A stretch of DNA of 64,000 bases from Cryptomeria japonica (taxonomy: Eukaryota > Streptophyta > Pinopsida > Cupressales > Cupressaceae), in assembly GCF_030272615.1 (NCBI RefSeq), contig NC_081408.1, positions 399,617,889 to 399,681,888 on the forward strand, written 5' to 3'. The notes beneath the pieces were generated by a model. That model was given only the letters and a program-made list of their open reading frames with translations. It had not been told where the DNA came from and did not search any database. A program made the position numbers and the translations under genes. This document shows, one piece after another, positions 56,771 to 64,000 of this stretch (position 1 is the stretch's first letter; each line of letters opens with the position of its first letter).

Positions 56771-57262
56771 GGATGAAAGATGTCTACTTCAATGCTTGCA
56801 ATCTTGACTTTATTGCTGCTCGAGGGCTTGAAGGAAGACTGATTAATGCTCAATTGCTCTTGAATGCTTGATTGCTTGATCTCATGTGATTTCCAAATGC
56901 TTGATAGATGTGTTAGATGTCAAATGAGAGGGGAAAAACTCCTTTTATACTTGCTTGTCGGATAAATTGGTAATTTCCCAACATGAGCCGACACAAAGCA
57001 ATAAATCCTGCTCAAATTTGAAATAGGACCAAGGGTTAAAAGGGGTCCCAAATTAGGGGGGACCAGAGCATGGCACCCTGGTCCCACCCCTATTTAGGGC
57101 TAGGATAAGGTGCTAGATGCATAGGAAAAATCCTAAAATGACGCAATTCATGAGGGTCATGAGCATAATCAGGTCCCATTCAGGCCAAGGGGTGCAAACT
57201 CTAAGTTAGGGACCCAATACGGTCAAAATTGTACAAGGGTGCAATTTTAGGATGGTACGGGA
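56771..57262 (-). repeat. T2 5' LTR, outer part
   Basis: T2 resumes after C. On the minus strand it aligns with the start of the T1 LTR (GACCCTAGCAATTTTTGAC vs CACCCTTGTACAATTTTGAC) and carries GTATAAAAGG, a probable TATA box, at 56941-56950. The terminus near 57262 is decayed. Confidence 0.68.
56941..56950 (-). promoter_or_regulatory. TATA box of T2 5' LTR
   Basis: The minus strand reads GTATAAAAGG, followed ~20-60 bp later by a plausible start region. The element itself is broken by C. Confidence 0.5.
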
Positions 57263-57734
57263 AGAAACAAATAAAATAGCCAAGGCATAAACAAATAAAA
57301 AAAAACGAGACAAAAGGAATAGTGTCATGATGTGTGAAATGGAATATTTCTCAAGTATCCAATTTTCCGAATCAAAAGATGACAAATTAATTGAAGAAAA
57401 TCCAAACAACTATTAAGATACCAAATGAACAACCTCTAAAGGCACTGAAGACGATATGACATGAATACTTAAATTTTCATTAAAGAGGAAGTGAAGATCC
57501 TCAAATATGTCTCGAATGTATGCAATGTGTGACTCAACAAATAATTCTATAATATATAGTAAGAAGTAATCCCAAAAAGCTAAAACTGGAAGGGAACTAA
57601 CAATTTGCTAAACTAAATTAATGACATGAGCCAATGTAAATCTGATCAGGAACAGTAGAAGATGATGAAGACTAAGATGGTCTCTTAACATAAGGAATGA
57701 GAACTGGGATACAAGCCTTTGATCCATCATGACT
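57263..57734. other. AT-rich flank right of T2
   Basis: No ORF, RNA gene or repeat structure that I can support. Confidence 0.5.
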
Positions 57735-58240
57735 TCAAAGACTCATGATATACTTAGGTATCTTAAAAGTACAATGATCATAGGGTATATAATATCCATA
57801 TGCAAGGGGAATGACACAATCTGCTACAAGATCCTTTGCAAGTGGAGAGATATGAGGGTCTACATAGATCTCCCAAAGGCGATTCCAAAGTGTTTGGGGA
57901 TGTTCAATGTCTATGAAAGCATACATACTGTCATCATCAACACTAGAACCAATAACTCCTACAACTTGGTCATTAATGATCCTCCATGAATACTGATCCC
58001 TCTCTAAATTTGGGTGAAGGATGAGTCCATATAGGTAGGGAAAAAATCAAGCCACCTAAGATGTGTCAAGATGCCCTTTCACTAAGGCTCATAATTGCCC
58101 TTTGTCAGGCTGATAATAAAAGGATTGACAGAAAAGCCTATGATACCTCCTCAAATCAAATAGTTAGACCCCATAAATTTGAGCACATGTAAAGAACATC
58201 AAATAAATCCCTTCAACAAACAAATCCATTCTAGGTGCCA
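57735..58240 (-). pseudogene. Unidentified decayed coding remnant
   Basis: On the minus strand one frame is open for ~105 codons up to the stop at 57735 (Y-S-W-R-I-I-N-D-Q-V-V, then I-E-H-P-Q-T-L-W-N-R-L-W-E, then L-V-A-D-C-V-I-P-L-A-Y-G-Y-Y). It continues upstream in the same frame across four stops to about 58240 (L-F-V-E-G-I-Y-L-M-F-F-T). The frame integrity over ~165 codons despite stops suggests a real but dead coding sequence. It matches none of the other proteins here. Probably part of an old retroelement. Confidence 0.45.
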
Positions 58241-59924
58241 AAACGTCTAAGTAATTGACTAAATAGTGAAAAGACAAAAATTAAATAAAATATACCCAGA
58301 TCAAAATACAGAAAAAATGACAATAGATCTTGATAGAGGACTCCATAATATTTCCAACATTATGTGGTTTTCAAAAAATGGAGTCCATATGTTCAAGATA
58401 TGGCCCCAAAAATGTGAAACTAAAGATTTGACTTTGTAGGCTTAATACGAAAAAATTCTAGGAGAATCTGACAAAACAAGTAGCACCACTAGATTAATTT
58501 TGGAACCAACTTTTTGATGATATGTTGTTTGTGTGATTTCAACTCTGTATGACCTAGTTATGGTCAAAAAACTGATTGCATGTCAATTTTGTCTTGGGAG
58601 GCTTGAAGGGTTTGCAAAAATGCATTTTAAAAAAAAATGAAAACTCTTTGAAAATGGAAACTTTCTAAAAATAGAAACTTAATGAAAATAAAATCTTTTT
58701 TAAAATGGAAACTTTCCTAAAATGAATGATAACCTTTGTTTGAGTCCAATGTCCACATAAAAATCAATAAAGGTTAGATCTCTCGAGAATATGGATAAGA
58801 ACTTGGCATATCTACTCTAATTCCATGTAAAATTTGATGATACAACCACAAGAGACAAGAATCATCTACAAGAAAAACACTTGTCAAACAAATGAGATCA
58901 CTTAGCAAAGATAATATGCTCCTTAACAACTTGAGAATTTTGTATTGGTTGCACACAAGGATTATTGATTACAATGCATAAAAGGCTTGCTTTATATAAA
59001 GCAAGAGATTCCCTAATCCTAAAATTAGGAGAACTAAAGTGAAGCACTAAGGAGCTAAATAAAGCTCAACTAAAGCTAGATTAAAGTACCACTAACTAAA
59101 ATTAAGCTAGAAAATCACAACTCTAGATTAAAAAAGCACCTAAGTTTAGCTTAAGTGAAAAAGTAATTAAATGACCTAATTAATAAATAATTAGAAAAAA
59201 TGTCATAATTACTCCAAGAATATACATGGCCTCCATGGTTAAAGATTTCATACATTGGCATGTTAAAGATTTTCTACAGTTATGGTTCCTGTTATCACTA
59301 AAGTTTGCACACTTACTAAGATATTAACTCAATGACCTATTGGAACATTGGATTCGTTCTAGGTTGTGGGTGACTTATGTTGGAAATGAATCTCCCAAGA
59401 GGATTGGTTCCTTTGTCATTCACTAAAACCTAACTCTAAATTTTTGTTTTGATGAGAAAGGCGAAGAACTTGCTTGAAACTGAAAGCTAAGTTTATAAGG
59501 TGATGCACCAAAAAGATGTTTGGACTAATGTTATGTTGTCCATAACAAACATTGACTCGTAAAATTCCCTTATTTTGCACAACTTTTGATTTCCACAACC
59601 TATGCATCAATGTTTTGTATAAAAGTCCTATATTTCACTCTTTTAGAAGGAAATGAAGGAATTTTCACAACTTAACAGCTCATTATATATGAATTGCACA
59701 GTCTACAACCTAAATACAAGTGTTTTTTTTTTAGCCTATAGGTGTTCAAATGAGACACATTTTATACGTTTTTCAGTTAAAACATAAGAACATGCATTTA
59801 TCTTTTGATCAACACACATAAATACAATTTATATTGAAGGAAAATCTAACCTTTTATTAGGAATAAAGGTCTTCTTACAATGAAAGTAAGTCTAAAATTT
59901 CTCTAGAATGATAAATTTGCATTA
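58241..59924. other. AT-rich non-coding flank, possible old minus-strand LTR
   Basis: Holds short homopurine and A-rich runs (58620-58720) and a 20-bp palindrome with a TATA core (58986-59005). The stretch 58950-59230 looks like an LTR promoter region read on the minus strand, upstream of the remnant at 57735-58240. No boundaries were found. Confidence 0.35.
58986..59005. promoter_or_regulatory. Perfect 20-bp palindrome with TATA core
   Basis: CTTGCTTTATATAAAGCAAG equals its own reverse complement. TTTATATAAAG could be a TATA box on either strand. Confidence 0.45.
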
Positions 59925-60111
59925 GGGTCGGGGGCCTAGCTTGATTGGCGAGAGCTTCTAGTGGTGAAGCACGGGGTCATGAGGCTACCCCTAGCCCACG
60001 TGGTATCAGAGGATATGTCACACCAACATCACCAGTCATGTTAAAAAGTTTACCCAGTGCACTGTAGTTTATAGGGGGGTGCTATACTCAATTCCTCCAG
60101 TCTAAAAAAAG
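59925..60111 (+). mobile_element. Probable tRNA-derived SINE
   Basis: The 5' end GGGGCCTAGCTTGATTGG has a good Pol III A-box (TAGCTTGATTGG). A tRNA-like head follows, and the 3' end is an A-run (CTAAAAAAAG). An imperfect 11-bp target duplication flanks it: AATTTGCATTA (59914-59924) and AATTTACATTA (60112-60122). The B-box is poor. Confidence 0.55.
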
Positions 60112-60201
60112 AATTTACATTAATTTTCAGTCATAGAATGACCAGTTCTAAGTTACAAAACAATATTTTTACAAGAAAGAGCTCCAAAGATACAAAACTT
60201 G

Positions 60202-60210
60202 TTTTTTTTT
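60202..60210 (-). other. Likely LINE poly(A) tail
   Basis: Nine T on the plus strand after ACTTG. No target duplication can be checked because the other end is off-window. Confidence 0.55.
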
Positions 60211-60610
60211 AATCGATAATAATAGTCTTTTATTAATAGAAAGTATAGAAATTATAAAGTTTACATAAATTGACCAAAAATGATTGGTCAATGCGGCAAA
60301 AACCCAGTGCCTTCCACCACATAGATATCATCACCCCGGAAAACCAAATTACCTTGTAACAACTCATGCCGATTACAAATGACAAACATTTAGAAAAACT
60401 CGACCACCCATGCAAACCTTACCAACCACCCCTTACAACCTCCTATTACATCGAGGAGCAAAAAAACAAAAACCCCCATATCACTAGGCTTAAAATTTCA
60501 CTAGACCCCTACAACATACAAAACTGAACAAACACCATTGCCCAAAAGAAAAAAAGAGGAAGTCTAGAACCCAATTACTTCATACTCAAAATCTCCCTGC
60601 CTGTGATTTG

Positions 60611-60958
60611 TCATTTCACCTTCACCACCCTTCCTCGCCTGCCCCATTTCCCTTTGTCTTTTGCTTCTCTATTAGCCACCACCAAGGAACCACCCGCCAT
60701 AACCTCTCTCCGTTTGAGGTGGGTTTTCAGTGATTCCCACCCGATGAGACTCTCTGACCATTTTTCATCTCGATTGCATTCTGTGGGCCATCGGATAAAT
60801 GGGACCAATACATACACCTCTGCTGTCTTTGGGTCCTCAATTCCCTCACTCACATCAAACCCTACTCCTAGGACCACCCACTCCATAATGGAGTCCAACC
60901 GAATTAGCCACTCATCATCCAAGATGTACCACCCATTTGATGTTCTCTGTGGCCTCAC
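60611..60958 (-). pseudogene. ORF in LINE 3' region, unrecognised
   Basis: A 115-codon minus frame downstream of the RNase H domain. It is uninterrupted and ends in a very basic tail (KGKWGRRGRVVKVK). The surrounding frame has stops. It may be a remnant of the ORF2 C-terminus or just 3' UTR; nothing is recognised. Confidence 0.3.
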
Positions 60959-61382
60959 CTAGTTCCAATCCTTATGCAACGACCATCATCACAATGTCTA
61001 TGTTGGACCTGTAACAATTCTTTGCCTAGAGAAAATCCTCTCCCAGTAATGCCTCCATCACCTACACAAATTCATCATCTCCAAACTTGAAGAGCCCCAT
61101 TAAGCGCTTTGCAGAGGCCAAACCAAAGAAAGTCGCCTAAGGCTGCAATGTCACCAAGGGGAAATTGGCCTCCATTATCTTGGCTTAGTGGGAAATACTC
61201 AGCTACATTCTACTAGAAAATGATAGTCAACACCCCCTTTTAATGCCACCTCAAGCCCCTAGTCCCATCAAACATTCTCCCCTACTGTCTAATAAATGTG
61301 ACATTCATTCATCTACATGCCAAGAGTGCAGTCATCAAGGATGAGGGTATTAAAATCCTCGATTCTCATTTCACCCACATCA

Positions 61383-61800
61383 TTAAAAGATAATGCCCTT
61401 TTCGAAAGGGTATCTGCTTCCTAATTTTTTGGTATGACGGATGTGGTTGATTTGGAAGCTTTCTAAAGTTCCCAATTCATTACAAATTGCAAGGTTGTAC
61501 TTCTTCAAATGCCAAGTCTGCACTTCCCTAAAAACGATTGTATTAATGATGATTAATGAGTTACCCTCCAAATGTATTTTTGATAATCCTAGGTCCGTTT
61601 CTTTAATTTAATCGCCTGGAGGGCCACTGTTGCCTCTGCCACATTGTTTGCACCATCCTCTAATTTTTTTGCACCCATAGCAATAATACACCCTGTCCAG
61701 TTCCTTGCCACAAAACCAATGCTGAAAGGGTCTAGATTGCCCTTGGATGCACCATCAAAATTAATTTATTCCAACCTCCCTTTAGTGTTTTCAAAGATAC
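61383..61800 (-). pseudogene. LINE C-terminal RNase H domain
   Basis: The minus strand near 61755 reads I-N-F-D-G-A-S-K-G-N, the first catalytic block of plant LINE RNase H. It is followed by A-K-K-L-E-D-G-A-N-N-V-A-E-A (with the Glu) and, after one frameshift near 61600, by L-E-G-N-S-L-I-I-I-N and I-N-H-I-R-H, ending at TAA 61383. The frameshift and the lost Asp near the end mean it is inactive. Confidence 0.78.
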
Positions 61801-62154
61801 CTCCAAAGATCTGTTAATAACGAGATTAACCCGATCAAGCCCATTCATGTGTTGAAGTTTAATTCCAAGCCAATTCATTTGAATCATTTTATCTTCACAA
61901 GTGAAGATAACATTTGTTCTAAAGGACTAAGAAGCTGTAACACCCGCTGTTTTGTCAACCAGATGATTAATTCTAAACAACAACCTTTCCAATGATTCCT
62001 TCTTATCCTGAAAAATGCATCTATTTCTTTTCTTCTAGATATCCCATACGAGAGCCAAGGGACAAATCTCCCATACACAAGAGAGAGTTGATTTTCTTTT
62101 GCCACTCGATCATCCATTAAATAGTTACTTTAGAGTTTCCGAAAAAGTTCCCTC

Positions 62155-62964
62155 CTACTCCAATTTTTGTAGAGCCATTTCCCAACACTTAGAAGCCACC
62201 TCACAATGAAGAAGTAGATGGTCCATACTTTCTTCATCATTTTCACACATCATACATTTTGAAGGTCCCATGAATCCCAACCTTTTTCTCCTTTCTCCCA
62301 TTAGAATCCTACCCCAAATTGCCAACCATACAAAATCCCCTACATTTGGAAGGAATCCCTTTCCCCAAATTAAGTGAGATGGCAAACACTCCTCTCCATC
62401 TCTTCTATCCAGTGATTGGTACCCAATTTTTACCGAATAATATCCACTGGAAGCTCCACACCACAACACCCTATCTTTTTTCTCATTCAATAATACCTTC
62501 CTATTGTGAAAAACTTCAATCATTCTGTTACGCTGCTCCAAAGTTAGCCCCTCATTATCCAAAGGTCTCCAAAGCCATTCCTCACCATCTTTCCCTCTTT
62601 TTAACTCCATGTAATCCCGAATCCTACTTCCCCACCTTTGACATAATAGAAGATTTAATTCAAGCAACTCCCAATTTTTATTCAAAGAAGAGTAACCCTC
62701 CCAAGAATCATCCCAAAACTTTGATGTGCGGCCATTGCTGACTTGCCAAGTGATGTGATCAACTATTACTTGCTTGCATGTCACAATAAAATTCCAAATC
62801 GCTGATCCCTTCGTAGGGTTACACATAGTAAAAATTCTATGAATTTCCTTCGCATGCAGATACTTCGCTTTCAAAATCTTCACCCACAGTTGCTTAGGGT
62901 TGGAATAAATACTCCAAAGCAACTTCGCACCCATGGCTTCATTTATTATTTGCCAATCCCTCAA
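62155..62964 (-). pseudogene. LINE ORF2 C-terminal domain (zf-RVT)
   Basis: A 269-codon uninterrupted piece with the hallmark of the plant LINE zinc-binding domain: I-W-G-K-G-F-L-P-N-V-G-D-F-V-W, then C-M-M-C-E-N-D-E-E-S-M-D-H-L-L-L-H-C (CxxC...H...C). The upstream part has K-F-W-D-D-S-W-E-G. It follows the RT with a frameshift near 62970-63020. Confidence 0.9.
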
Positions 62965-63023
62965 GCCCTAGATCCATTCCAAAAATATTTCCTCATTTTT
63001 TGCCCTATCACCTTCACAATTGT

Positions 63024-64000
63024 TTAAGGAATTTTCAAGCACATCATAGAGAAAATTGGGATTATAGAAATAACTAACTTCACCATTAAAATTTTGCCCG
63101 TCAAAGTAAGCCATTTGCTCTTCCATCCATCCATCCTGCCCATACAACAATCTAGTAGATCTTTCCACAAAGTGGATCTACAAGCACCCCCAAACATAGG
63201 AGTGCCCAAGTTTTTACTAGGCAAAGTACCCAACTTCATTTCTAGGATCCTACATATCTCCCTCTGTTTTTGACATTCCATATTTAAGAAAAATATTTCT
63301 GTTTTCTTCCAATTGATACACTGCTCGAACACCCTACTATATTTGTCTATTGTTTCTTTCATAATTCCTGCTTCTTAGAAAGTTGTCTCTCCCATCAAGA
63401 GAGTGTCATCAATAAACTGCAAGTGAGAAATTGGATCCATTCCCCGCACCACTATTATTCCCTTTGAAAGCCCATCCATCCTTTTCCTGTTGATCAACCT
63501 CCCCAATGCCTCAACAATAATAATGAAGAGTAAAGGGGACAATGGATCCCCCTGTCTAATGCCTCTTTGAGATTCAAAAAAACTTTGAGGACTCCCATTC
63601 ACCAGAACTAAAAACCTTGTGCTAATACAACTGCCGACCCATTCCACCTGCCTATTGTTGAAGTTGAACTTGCCCAAAATCATTATTAAGAATTCCCTAT
63701 TTACTTCATCATAAGCCTTTTTGATGTTGAGTTTCACCATTATATGTTCGATTTTTGCAGCCTTGGCAGAGTGAATTATCTCATGAGAAACTATAATACG
63801 TTCTACAATCGACCTATGAGGGGAGAAGCCACTCTGTTCACCCAAAATAACCATCCTCAAAACATTTTTTAGCCTATTAGCAATGATAGTGGAAATAATT
63901 TTATAAATTGTGTTGCATAGAGAGATCGCCTTAAAATCTTCAAAAGATCGCACCTCATCACGTTTTGGAATGAGAGTAATAAATGCATTATTAAAATCTT
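63024..64000 (-). pseudogene. LINE reverse transcriptase
   Basis: Pieces 64000-63375 and 63362-63024 share one frame with a stop between. Motifs seen: I-T-L-I-P-K, R-S-F-E-D-F-K-A-I-S-L-C-N, K-K-A-Y-D-E-V-N, G-I-R-Q-G-D-P-L-S-P-L-L-F and F-I-D-D at the active site, where plant L1 elements usually have F-A-D-D. The catalytic Asp in L-N-I-K-K-A-Y-D is shifted to N (usual form is D-x-x-K-A-Y-D), so this copy is probably dead. Confidence 0.9.

Larger units (their letters stand above)
23438..57262 (-). mobile_element. T2: minus-strand sister of T1, host of A and C
   Basis: T2 reads leftward: a 5' LTR in two pieces (57262 to 56771 and 41895 to 41232), a primer site (41228-41213), a leader, the Gag start (about 40229), then after element A the rest of Gag (26449-25127), the protease-like domain (25014-24412) and the tail (24374-23438). 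Protein order and sequence match T1. It carries the nested elements A+B and C+D and is cut at its tail by G. The right boundary near 57262 is an alignment estimate (plus or minus ~20 bp), since the LTR start is decayed. Confidence 0.78.
60202..64000 (-). mobile_element. LINE (L1-type), 3' part, running off the window
   Basis: Reading leftward from the window edge: reverse transcriptase (64000-63375), its continuation (63362-63024), a zinc-knuckle-bearing C-terminal domain (62964-62155), RNase H (about 61800-61383), ~1.2 kb downstream, and a poly(A) of nine (plus-strand T run 60202-60210) as likely 3' end. The 5' end, ORF1 and endonuclease are outside. Confidence 0.85.

Noticed and set aside
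59940..60000. Genuine tRNA gene
   Set aside because: Only the A-box half is tRNA-like; there is no convincing B-box or cloverleaf, and the 3' A-run plus target duplication fit a SINE better.
60603..60962. 119-codon plus ORF facing the LINE
   Set aside because: Opposite to LINE sense and overlapping the minus frame 60611-60958; no recognisable protein features.

Overview
The window looks like intergenic DNA from a land plant with a large, repeat-rich nuclear genome. The evidence is AT-rich non-coding sequence, Ty3/gypsy elements of Tat/Ogre type with an Arg-tRNA-like primer site, Ty1/copia with an initiator-Met primer site, a plant L1-type LINE whose ORF2 ends in an RNase H domain, and a probable tRNA-derived SINE. 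A gymnosperm would fit, but nothing seen here proves it. I found no convincing host gene: nearly every coding stretch belongs to a transposable element.

The layout is a deep nest of insertions, each recognised from matching ends, direct target-site duplications (TSDs) or resumed host sequence. The oldest frame is T2 (minus strand, about 23438 to 57262), a gag-protease element without polymerase. T2 was hit three times. (i) In its gag by copia element A (26450-40093), which holds element B (28241-34862, TSD ACCTT). (ii) In its 5' LTR by gypsy-derived element C (41896-56770, TSD GAATG/GGATG), which holds solo LTR D (47404-52386, TSD CATAC). (iii) In its tail by a long-LTR element G (21606-23437 visible). 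G was entered by T1 (plus strand, window start to 21605), a sister of T2. T1 in turn holds a 4,972-bp solo LTR E (964-5935, TSD CAATC) and the almost intact gypsy element F (9252-19915, TSD AGGGG).

F is the youngest-looking element. Its LTRs are about 99% identical by eye, and its whole gag-pol is one reading frame with only three stop codons. Its domain order is Gag, protease, an extra RNase H, reverse transcriptase, the usual RNase H, integrase. B, C, T1 and T2 keep Gag-like proteins but no polymerase, so they look like non-autonomous elements that would depend on partners. C shares its primer site and its integrase C-terminus with F.

The most unusual content is two large accessory proteins without polymerase motifs. 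D is a solo LTR of F's family that carries an ORF of about 1,050 codons inside the LTR. F's LTRs have lost about 3.0 kb of it and keep only the tail. B carries an ORF2 of about 1,090 codons. The two proteins share a short motif (L-x-K-[IL]-K-G-D ... H-F ... L-L ... L-Y ... E-I), suggesting a common accessory domain carried by otherwise different retroelements.

The right flank (57263-64000) holds a decayed, unidentified minus-strand remnant, a SINE-like insertion with an imperfect 11-bp TSD, and the 3' part of a minus-strand LINE that runs off the window edge.
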